From an uncultured Bacteroidota bacterium (GTDB taxonomy: Bacteria; Bacteroidota; Bacteroidia; Bacteroidales; CAIWKO01), in contig CALGYY010000184.1 of assembly GCA_937934705.1 (NCBI GenBank), positions 1-19,346 on the forward strand: a stretch of DNA of 19,346 nt, written 5' to 3'. Shown here one piece after another: positions 7,420 through 13,868 of this stretch; positions within the stretch are counted from its first letter, which is position 1; each line of letters begins with the position of its first letter. Below the pieces are notes generated by a model. That model did not search any database. It was not told the origin of the DNA and saw only the letters and a list, made by a program, of their open reading frames with translations. Position numbers and translations under genes: made by a program.

Positions 7420-8926
7420 AGTACCACAGATGATTTAACCATTTGTGTGTATCTGTACCACTGAAGTTAATTCTTTTGGGCTGCATGTTCTCAGGGCTGC
7501 CGCCTTTTCTGACCAGAAAAAGATCAATGGATCCGAGTGATGCGGTAAGACGCAAGGCCACACCAATGTCGGCAAGCGATTTCACTCTCCACATTGAGCT
7601 GTAGCTTTCATCATCATAACCTGCGGCTGCAATTTCCCAGGTTCCGCTTGTGATCTCTGAACCCCTCATTCTTCCTGAACCTGTGCCCTTGAGACGTTCC
7701 CCACTCCCCTGCTGGGTAACCCTTTCCTCAGAAATAAATGAGAGGTAAGGCTTCTCCTCCAATATGGATATACTGATTTCCTTGTTATCCTGAAAAGCAA
7801 AATTGGCAATGGCTTCATTTTGTTTGGGTGTTAGCTCAATAGTGGTCACTTCCACCACTGTATTTACACCATTGGACCTGAGGGTCAGCTTCACTTTTTC
7901 ACCCGGTTTTACCGATTCAAACTCACCCATGGCTTCCTCAATGTTCCGGATATCGACATTCCCGATCTTCACAAGCTGGGCGCCTACTTTATCTTTCAGA
8001 GCCATTTCTGCAGGAGATCCCGGAATGATCCCAGTGATCACGGGCAGGCTATCACGAAGTTCCCAACCGTCTTTGGCCACAGAGCTATAGAGATTATACT
8101 CATATTTCTGTGTCAGTTCAATGCCCAGATAGGCACGCTTCACCCTGCCGTTATTGTTAATGATATCGTTGACCAGCCGGCTGCTGAGCAAGCCTTCCAG
8201 CGCGAAGTTGATCTGCGGTTGCCAGATCGATTCTCCGCCCACAGTGGCAAAGGCAATCTGTGAATTGATCCCCACAACCTGTCCTTTGGCATTGACAAGA
8301 GGTCCTCCGCTGTTTCCCCAGATAACTGTTGCAGTGGTTTGCAAAAATCCGAATTTTCCTGTTAATCCGCCCCTGACCCGGTTCTTGGCACTGATGATGC
8401 CTTCTGAAATGGTATAGGGATATTCTCCCAGAGGATTCCCAACCGCATAAACCTGCTCCCCGATTCGGGGTTCCTTTGCAGCAAATACAATAGCTTTGAT
8501 TTCATCTCCGGGAGTAGTCAGAAACTCAAGAACCGCAATATCGTAAAAAGAATCCCCGCCCACGATCCTGACCTCATATTTGGTCCGGTTCAAACTGTAA
8601 ACAAAGATGCTTCCTGACTTTTCTGATGCTTCCTCGATGACATGGGCGTTCGTGATCACATATTTTTTCCCGTTCTTCTCAATCACGAAACCGGAGCCTG
8701 AGCCCTTGGCATCGCTCAGATCAAGAATGCGCTCATAAGCCAGGTCTTCAGCGTTGCCCCTAAATCCGAGAATTTGTTTTGTTTGCTCAGTCTTTTCGAC
8801 TGTAACAGTTACCACAGCGGTGAGTACATTCTCCAGAACATCAGAGATGGTGGGAGTGCTTGTCTGAGCCCTGAGTATTAAAGCTCCGGAAATGAAGCAC
8901 ACAATTGTAATCAGAAAACGTTTCAT
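7418..8926 (-). CDS. Exported trypsin-like serine peptidase (HtrA/S1C type) with PDZ domain and unknown C-terminal domain
   Basis: This is a 502-residue serine peptidase. A signal peptide (1-20, ending LRAQ) precedes a trypsin-fold domain (about 30-258) with a complete triad: H95 (ITNAHVIE), D129 (DSFYDIAVLEF), S206 (WGNSGGPLVN). A PDZ domain follows (about 264-362; ITGIIPGSPAEMAL, then VKLTLRSNG). HtrA/Deg proteins act as periplasmic quality-control or signalling proteases. Residues about 375-502 form an extra domain with EIAAAGYDDESYSSMWRV and GSIDLFLVRKGG that I do not recognise; classical DegP instead has a second PDZ. The gene starts 26 bases after the caspase gene and is very probably co-transcribed with it. 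The usual INPGNSGGP is VIWGNSGGP here, leaving the oxyanion-hole residues intact. Confidence 0.92.
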   Translation of the reverse strand: MKRFLITIVCFISGALILRAQTSTPTISDVLENVLTAVVTVTVEKTEQTKQILGFRGNAEDLAYERILDLSDAKGSGSGFVIEKNGKKYVITNAHVIEEASEKSGSIFVYSLNRTKYEVRIVGGDSFYDIAVLEFLTTPGDEIKAIVFAAKEPRIGEQVYAVGNPLGEYPYTISEGIISAKNRVRGGLTGKFGFLQTTATVIWGNSGGPLVNAKGQVVGINSQIAFATVGGESIWQPQINFALEGLLSSRLVNDIINNNGRVKRAYLGIELTQKYEYNLYSSVAKDGWELRDSLPVITGIIPGSPAEMALKDKVGAQLVKIGNVDIRNIEEAMGEFESVKPGEKVKLTLRSNGVNTVVEVTTIELTPKQNEAIANFAFQDNKEISISILEEKPYLSFISEERVTQQGSGERLKGTGSGRMRGSEITSGTWEIAAAGYDDESYSSMWRVKSLADIGVALRLTASLGSIDLFLVRKGGSPENMQPKRINFSGTDTHKWLNHLWY

Positions 8927-8952
8927 GGGATGTGTATAATTTAGATGATGAA

Positions 8953-11199
8953 TTACTTCTTTTTACTTGTAATGGCAATTCTTTGGAAGCCCCAGTTGGC
9001 CGGGGTCGGGTTATTGGAAATCCCCCTGGTACCAACACCCACATCATTAATGAGGTTTTCGAGCGGACTGCCGTTACCACCGCCCCTCGTCACCACACCA
9101 TCGCTGTTGAAGGCCTGAAAATTATTTATGGCTTCATCAGATGTGATCAAAAAATAAGAATCAACTCCAAAAGGTTCACTGATGCTGAAGCTTACGTTAC
9201 CCAGCGCAATCTCAGTTTCAAACTCATAGGCCTTATTCGGCAGTTTGTTCCCTTCGTTTCCTGTATTCTGGAAAGGAAAAATCTGTTGTGTTTTTCCGTT
9301 AACATCAATGGTAAACACATATACATAACGGCTCTTCCCGGTCCAGGATTTCAATTTGCTCTTATCTGTCTGAAGAACAAGGCTGTATTGCTCCCCCTCA
9401 TATACAGTACCACTCTGATAATAAGCTCCGGACTCCAGGTTTTTAAGGGCGAGGCTAAACGGGAATGAACCATCATCAGGAGGAGCTGAAAGATTGATCC
9501 ATGCGTTAACTTTGCCCAGTCTGAGTGCATAGGTGGTCAGGCTGGTTCCTGCTGCTTTTGATTCATCTGCTGTTTTCACCTCAAACCAGTCTGTTCTTAC
9601 AGGAAGTGTTGACAGAAAAGATGTATCCTTTTCTGTGATCCCAGGTCTGGTCCATGCGTATCTTGCCACACCCGCATGGTAAACACCGGTCAGGATATAA
9701 TCCGCTGCAAGGGGATCCTTAACGATTTCAATGGCTGAATTTTCTGTTCCACTGCCAAGTCTGATGGCCTCAATCATCAATGCAGAAGGGGGCAGCTGAA
9801 GCAGTATAGTGCTTCCTTTTGGGACTTTACTGCTGATCTGGTCAGCAGCCGGGTTTTTCCCCAAATCGATGAGCTGACCCTCGGGTCCACTCATTTTCCA
9901 GAAAGCATCATTATATTGAATCACATAATCGGCAGGATCATTCGAAGGATCGGTACACCACCGATAATTTTTATTTCCTGCGAGGCTTCCGATATTGCGA
10001 GCCACCTTCATGACGTCTTCATGACTCAGGTTGCAGGCCGGGAACCACACCTTAAGATTGGGTTTATCACCAGAGGACCAACTCGTTATCTCAAAAAGAT
10101 CACCTGCTTTAATATTGGCCAGTTCGCCCGATTTCAGGGTCGCTTTGCACTTTGCCATACCTGATACAGCAGTGATTTTGATGATTTCGCCCGCATTGGT
10201 GCCAACTTTCTTCAGTTCACATCCTGCATTCAGTCCGATGGCCCATCCCCCCTGAAGATCAATGTGTTCAGCGGAGTTCACTTTCAGGACTGCCACAAGC
10301 GTCTTGCCTGCGGAAGTTCTGAGATCCTCTCCGAAGAGACCTTGTTTACGCCTGGTTTCGTTGGCCCCCATCACGGGTTCCTGCGTACTTCCATTGGCCT
10401 GCATAATGGCTTTGAGACGGAGAAATAGAACTTCAGCCGATTCATTTACGGGGGAGGAATTGAGTGCTTTCATTAATGCAACGGTGAATGCCCCGTGAGG
10501 ATTACCCTGGTCGTCGAGGGCTTCTTTAGCCAGTTGTTCCGGTTGAGCCGCCGAAAAGACCAATGCACCGCGGTCTTCGGGCTTCTGCGGATCTGTAGCA
10601 TCCATGGCATCCACCGCATTTCCGTTGATATGCCTGGTTTTCGCAATCGATGGGGTATTGCTGCCGCGGGCAATGGAACCGCTGTGACAACTGTCGAAGA
10701 TCAGTGTCAGAATAACCCCTTTGTCCAGTAAACGGTTGAATAAAGCAGCAAGTTCTTTGTCCCTGATGTCCAGCATATCAGCAGGGACAATACTCTCATC
10801 CTGCTTATCCCCTGAGGCTTCTGCCGACAAAGAATTATAAACCTGGGAGCCATGCCCGGCATAATAAATAAATACAATGTCGCCCGCTTTGGATTCACTG
10901 ATCAATTTTTCCAGTGAAGCAATAATGACATCACGTTTGGCGTCCTGGTTATAGAGGGTTGCAATATTCTTCTCCTCAAAACCAAACCGGCTTTTAATGA
11001 TTTCACCAATGGCCATGGCGTCGTTTTTACAACCGTCCAGATTGGTCCATCCTCCACGGCTTTTCTCAGTTTCTTCAATATTCACCGGCTGGTAAATATC
11101 AATACCGATGAGCAGGGCCCTTTTGGTCTGAGCCAGCAATTCAGTTGGTAAAATGAAGGTAAAAAGGGCGATGGTCAGAGAAAGAATAATTCGTGTCAT
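8953..11199 (-). CDS. Exported caspase-family (C14, metacaspase-like) cysteine peptidase
   Basis: This 748-residue protein has a signal peptide (1-24, ending LLAQ). The caspase-like p20 core (about 26-180) begins KRALLIGIDIY and has the catalytic dyad H116 (IYYAGHGSQV) and C171 (IFDSCHSGS). The metacaspase-type DKQDESIVPADM segment (131-142) lies between them, and the p10-like part continues to about 290 (GALVFSAAQPEQLAKE, GAFTVALMKAL). The remaining 450 residues are beta-rich. The last 130 (VYVFTIDVNGKTQQIFPFQN, then SEPFGVDSYFLITS) resemble DUF4384, a domain often attached to exported bacterial caspases. Substrates are unknown; prokaryotic metacaspases usually cut after Arg or Lys. It is the first gene of a two-gene operon with the downstream serine peptidase, behind a good promoter. 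Export argues against a simple cytoplasmic suicide role. Confidence 0.93.
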   Translation of the reverse strand: MTRIILSLTIALFTFILPTELLAQTKRALLIGIDIYQPVNIEETEKSRGGWTNLDGCKNDAMAIGEIIKSRFGFEEKNIATLYNQDAKRDVIIASLEKLISESKAGDIVFIYYAGHGSQVYNSLSAEASGDKQDESIVPADMLDIRDKELAALFNRLLDKGVILTLIFDSCHSGSIARGSNTPSIAKTRHINGNAVDAMDATDPQKPEDRGALVFSAAQPEQLAKEALDDQGNPHGAFTVALMKALNSSPVNESAEVLFLRLKAIMQANGSTQEPVMGANETRRKQGLFGEDLRTSAGKTLVAVLKVNSAEHIDLQGGWAIGLNAGCELKKVGTNAGEIIKITAVSGMAKCKATLKSGELANIKAGDLFEITSWSSGDKPNLKVWFPACNLSHEDVMKVARNIGSLAGNKNYRWCTDPSNDPADYVIQYNDAFWKMSGPEGQLIDLGKNPAADQISSKVPKGSTILLQLPPSALMIEAIRLGSGTENSAIEIVKDPLAADYILTGVYHAGVARYAWTRPGITEKDTSFLSTLPVRTDWFEVKTADESKAAGTSLTTYALRLGKVNAWINLSAPPDDGSFPFSLALKNLESGAYYQSGTVYEGEQYSLVLQTDKSKLKSWTGKSRYVYVFTIDVNGKTQQIFPFQNTGNEGNKLPNKAYEFETEIALGNVSFSISEPFGVDSYFLITSDEAINNFQAFNSDGVVTRGGGNGSPLENLINDVGVGTRGISNNPTPANWGFQRIAITSKKK

Positions 11200-11280
11200 A
11201 TTTTCTCAATCTTATTATAGGAATGAATAAAGCATTGCAGCCTCAAGTAACCTTAAAAAAACGATTTTGATTAAGACATA

Positions 11281-11314
11281 CAAAATTACATCATAATCGT
11301 AAAAACTTAACAAA
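11281..11314 (-). promoter_or_regulatory. Bacteroidota-type promoter for the caspase-serine peptidase operon
   Basis: On the minus strand TTTG (11314-11311) is followed after 22 bases by TAATTTTG (11288-11281), a full match to the Bacteroidota consensus TTTG-N17-23-TAnnTTTG. Transcription would start near 11274, giving a leader of about 75 bases before the caspase ATG at 11199. The -33 element sits within the A/T end of the terminator of the preceding gene. Confidence 0.6.
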
Positions 11315-11352
11315 ATAAAAGAGGCCGTCATTCATGAACGACAGCCTCTTTT
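11311..11352 (-). terminator. Terminator of the Tyr-rich small-protein gene
   Basis: Reading the minus strand, arms AAAAGAGGC (11352-11344) and GCCTCTTTT (11325-11317) pair perfectly. They extend inward through a T-G wobble, GTC/GAC, and a TTCATGAA palindrome at 11331-11338. The sequence then reads on into ATTTTG, so the U-rich end is mostly within the stem. It lies 20 bases after the stop codon at 11373 and separates this gene from the caspase operon. Confidence 0.8.
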
Positions 11353-11372
11353 CGGGTTCAGAGCCTCAGGAA

Positions 11373-11795
11373 TTAATCCCAAAGATTCCAGGTGTATTCA
11401 TACTGGCAGTCGAAATAAGTAGGACCCCAATACATGGTACCGCCGATTGATTTACCATAAGCTTTGGTATTTCCGGGATACGCATATGTATAAGCGGTTG
11501 AATAAGCTGAAATCGTTCCCATCCAGTCACCATCAATGTAAACATCAATTGCGTAACCGGTGTAGTTGTTAATGTAGATGTAGCAAAGTTCACCGCGGGT
11601 TTTTTCAACCTTATTGGCTTTGGTGTCGTCAGTAGGCTTTGCTGTCTTGATGTTTTCATCGGCACCGCGTGTTTTTTCATACACTTTGGCCTTTTCCTCA
11701 ATGTTTTTCTTTTCCTTCACCTGAGCCTGGAGGGCTGAGGGGATAATGACTGAGCCTAAAAAGGCGACAAGGGCAATGATCACGAACTTTTTCAT
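11373..11795 (-). CDS. Small secreted Tyr-rich protein of unknown function
   Basis: This 140-residue protein has a signal peptide (1-24, ending ALQA). A Lys/Glu-rich linker (25-68) carries two copies of EKTRG (40-44 and 64-68). A compact beta-rich domain (70-140) is very rich in Tyr and Trp (CYIYINNYTGYAIDVYIDG, then STAYTYAYPGNT and MYWGPTYFD). Its only two cysteines, C71 and C130, bracket that domain and could form a disulfide. I do not recognise the family. The central VYIDGDWMGTI resembles PEGA-like surface-domain strands, but that is a weak likeness. It has its own promoter candidate and terminator, so it is a separate unit between the caspase operon and the divergent sigma-factor operon. 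The EKTRG repeats contain basic residues that a metacaspase or trypsin-like enzyme could cut, which is speculation. Confidence 0.8.
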   Translation of the reverse strand: MKKFVIIALVAFLGSVIIPSALQAQVKEKKNIEEKAKVYEKTRGADENIKTAKPTDDTKANKVEKTRGELCYIYINNYTGYAIDVYIDGDWMGTISAYSTAYTYAYPGNTKAYGKSIGGTMYWGPTYFDCQYEYTWNLWD

Positions 11796-12386
11796 TTTGA
11801 TTGAATTTTGGTTAATAGAATTGCGTGAATGTTGTCAGATTTCAGAGTCGATAAAATAAACCGGGCAAAAGTAACCGTTTTTATTTCCGATGTTTGAAAG
11901 TTAATGCAAAGTTAATATAAAATAATGTATGAGCGCTGAAAATTTCCACCAGAAAAAACAAAGCCTGACGCCTTGTCTCTTTTAATTGCTCATTATCTAT
12001 TGATTATGAGGATATTTATGAGTTTTCGTCCAGTCCGGTAAAGACTGATTGCCTATGCTTCTGATTTGTCCGTGGGAATTACATGACTCGTTTCGCAAGG
12101 AAGCATTTTGTAACACCCGGCGGAGATCAGATGAGTGGTAATAGCGCCTGAGGAACACGGAAATATACTGATAAAGCGGTCTTCATGGATTTCCATTGGT
12201 AATGAATAACAGGATATTCTTTAATTCCTTCGTGAAGGGAGCATTCCGTATGTATGTTTATCAGCAAATTTGTAGATTTGCATAGCCGTTGAGGGCTTGC
12301 CCCCGGATACCTAAATCGATGTAAAAGGAAAAAAAACCGCTGCGGGCGGATACTTTTATAATGGTCAAATTATATAACACTGAAAA
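11796..12386. other. 591-base divergent intergenic region, no gene recognised
   Basis: This region separates the leftward small-protein gene from the rightward sigma-factor gene. No ORF with a convincing protein is seen on either strand. It holds the promoter candidate at 11866-11899. A lone -7-like TAGATTTG at 12273-12280 on the plus strand could serve the sigma gene about 107 bases downstream, but no good -33 element is seen at 17-23 bases. A short imperfect direct repeat occurs at 12092-12112 and 12229-12250. Small GC-rich hairpin-like stretches occur near 12293-12303 and 12337-12349. None matches a riboswitch or RNA family that I can name. Confidence 0.6.
11866..11899 (-). promoter_or_regulatory. 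Candidate promoter for the Tyr-rich small-protein gene
   Basis: TACTTTTG (minus strand, 11873-11866) matches the Bacteroidota -7 consensus TAnnTTTG. A -33-like TTTC (11899-11896, 3 of 4 bases) lies 22 bases upstream. Transcription would begin near 11859, about 65 bases before the ATG. A second full -7 match, TAACTTTG, is at 11914-11907 and could be an alternative start. Confidence 0.4.
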
Positions 12387-12962
12387 ATGCAGGATGAAAA
12401 AATAATCAGTGATTTCAGAAATCACGACATGAATGCCTTGCAATATGTGTACCAGACATACAGGAGGGATTTTATCAAGTGGGCGTCGTTTAAGTACAGT
12501 GTTGATACGGAAGTTGCAGAGGATGTTTTTTCAGATGCAGTAATTGATGTGTACCACAACGTTCTTTCAGAAAGATATCAGAAAAGCGACAGGGCCTCAC
12601 TGAAATCCTATCTGTTTGAGATCGGGAAGAATAAAATCCTGAATATCCTCAATAGGCAGAAGATCTCAGAGAACCACCTGAAGATCATTGCCCATCAGCA
12701 GGGAAGCGTGTACAATAATATCTTCGAATCGAGCAAGAACGAAGAGATCACCAACAAAGTGAAAGAGCTGCTGGACCTGATCGATCAGAAATGCCAGAAA
12801 GTACTGACATTATTTTACTTTCATAGTTTGTCAATGGAAGATATAGCCCGGGAGATGGATTTCAAGAATGAGGATGTCGCAAAAAACAAGAAGTTAAAAT
12901 GCCTGAAGCGTTTACAACACATCGCATTCGGGCGTTATGACAAAACCGATTTTTTTGACTAA
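12387..12962 (+). CDS. ECF-type sigma-70 family RNA polymerase sigma factor
   Basis: This 191-residue protein has the two-domain ECF layout. Region 2 is at about 15-90: the DVFSDAVIDVYHN part corresponds to the core-binding and -10 recognition helices, followed by LKSYLFEIGKNKILNILNR. Region 4 is at about 125-180: a CQKVLTLFYFHSLSMEDIA helix, then EMDFKNEDVAKNKKLKCLKRL as the helix-turn-helix reader of the -35 element. There is no signal peptide and no region 1.1 or 3. It directs RNA polymerase to a special promoter set. The membrane protein 11 bases downstream is the probable anti-sigma partner. The targets are not known; the flanking peptidase genes are plausible, but no shared promoter motif was established. 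Confidence 0.93.
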   Translation: MQDEKIISDFRNHDMNALQYVYQTYRRDFIKWASFKYSVDTEVAEDVFSDAVIDVYHNVLSERYQKSDRASLKSYLFEIGKNKILNILNRQKISENHLKIIAHQQGSVYNNIFESSKNEEITNKVKELLDLIDQKCQKVLTLFYFHSLSMEDIAREMDFKNEDVAKNKKLKCLKRLQHIAFGRYDKTDFFD

Positions 12963-12973
12963 AACCAGGTCCT

Positions 12974-13693
12974 ATGGAAGCTGAAACATTACAACGATTT
13001 GAATCCTACGCTTTTGATCTAATGAGTGAAAGCGAAAAGCAGGCATTTGAAGCTGATCTGGTTTCAGATCCCGGACTGAAGGCGGAGTTTGAGGAATTCC
13101 TGCACATTGTCAATGGCATCAGGGCCTATGAAAGGGAAAAGATCCGCGGGATGATGCGCGAAAGTAAACTACGGTCGCTTCAGGGCGGCTGGAGGTCCCT
13201 GAGGCGTGTTGCGGTGGCAGCAGCCATTATATTGTTGCTCGTAATTCCCGGTTACGTAATTTTCCGGATGACGACAGTCACATCGCGTCTCGCCAAGGAG
13301 TACTATATTGAAGATCCCGGGTTGCCGGTGAAAATGGGGGCTTCCACCAATCGTTTGCTTGATGAGGCGATGATCGAATACAAAGACAAGCAATACAGGG
13401 ATGCTTTAGAAAAGATCGGTATACTGAAAGCTGACAGCCCCGACAACGACACTTTAAACTACTATGCCGGAATCTGTCACTTTGAACTGGGCGAGAATGA
13501 GAAAGCTGTGCAGAGTTTCTCATCCATTGTAAATCAGGAATCGAATTATTACTATCAGGCTAAATACAACCTGGGATTAGCCTTCATCAAACTTGGCAAG
13601 ACCGAAGACGCCATTAGTGCCCTGCGTGAGGTTGCTGAAAAAGGCCAGGATCAGCTTCGGCTGAACGCAATGGAAATTCTCGAGAAACTTTAG
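12974..13693 (+). CDS. Membrane protein with anti-sigma-like N-terminus and periplasmic TPRs
   Basis: This is a 239-residue protein. Residues 1-70 form a charged helical cytoplasmic part (FESYAFDLMSESEKQAFEADL, then DPGLKAEFEEF) like the sigma-binding region of Bacteroidota anti-sigma factors, but with no zinc-binding HxxxCxxC motif. One membrane helix lies at 78-98 (RVAVAAAIILLLVIPGYVIF), followed by a linker with DPGLPVKMG. TPR-type helices run from about 125 to 235 (EYKDKQYRDALEKIGIL, YYAGICHFELGENEKAVQSF, YNLGLAFIKLGKTEDAISAL). Positive residues before the membrane helix predict N-terminus in and TPRs in the periplasm. It begins 11 bases after the sigma gene and ends just before a strong terminator, so the pair forms one operon. 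The anti-sigma role is inferred from context and layout. Confidence 0.8.
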   Translation: MEAETLQRFESYAFDLMSESEKQAFEADLVSDPGLKAEFEEFLHIVNGIRAYEREKIRGMMRESKLRSLQGGWRSLRRVAVAAAIILLLVIPGYVIFRMTTVTSRLAKEYYIEDPGLPVKMGASTNRLLDEAMIEYKDKQYRDALEKIGILKADSPDNDTLNYYAGICHFELGENEKAVQSFSSIVNQESNYYYQAKYNLGLAFIKLGKTEDAISALREVAEKGQDQLRLNAMEILEKL

Positions 13694-13708
13694 CACCAAA
13701 TGATAAAG

Positions 13709-13753
13709 AAGAAAACCGGTCGGAATTTACTGACCGGTTTTCTTTGCTTTTTT
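13709..13753 (+). terminator. Rho-independent terminator of the sigma/anti-sigma operon
   Basis: A perfect 13-bp stem, AAGAAAACCGGTC (13709-13721) with GACCGGTTTTCTT (13732-13744), closes a 10-base loop. It is followed by TGC and a run of six T (13748-13753). It starts 15 bases after the stop codon at 13693. The same DNA encodes the C-terminal end of the Lys-rich small ORF on the opposite strand. Confidence 0.9.
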
Positions 13754-13828
13754 AGCCTCCCTTTTTTCTTTCAGTGTTTTGGTGGCTTTTTTCTTTTCCT
13801 CTTTCCGGATGGTTTTCTCTTTTCCCAT
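13727..13828 (-). CDS. Candidate 33-residue Lys-rich small protein
   Basis: An ATG at 13828 opens 33 codons to a TAA at 13729-13727. The peptide starts MGKEKTIRKEEKKKATK and ends with AKKAKKTGQ. It has 13 Lys, 2 Arg and 5 Glu, so it is very basic, with a heptad-like K/E pattern that would favour a helix in contact with nucleic acid or ribosome. Short Lys/Glu-rich ORFs of this kind are often left out of annotations. It lies 40 bases after the CHAT gene stop on the same strand, and could be co-transcribed with it. A -7-like TATCTTTA sits in the gap at 13861-13854. Its 3' third overlaps the opposing terminator hairpin. Low-complexity A-rich DNA can yield such ORFs by chance, so the call is moderate. 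Confidence 0.5.
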   Translation of the reverse strand: MGKEKTIRKEEKKKATKTLKEKREAKKAKKTGQ

Positions 13829-13868
13829 TTGTGTAAGGTTTTAGTTTCAGAAGGTAAAGATAGTCAAT

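Noticed and set aside
8932..9468. 178-residue ORF on the plus strand
   Set aside because: It is antisense to the end of the caspase gene, with no signal, domain or promoter.
11366..11701. 111-residue ORF in another minus-strand frame
   Set aside because: It overlaps the 140-residue gene, which has a signal peptide and a well-formed domain; this frame is basic and featureless.
12225..12240. Possible terminator or riboswitch hairpin around CCTTCGTGAAGG
   Set aside because: The stem is only 4-5 bp, no T run follows and it matches no RNA family I can name.
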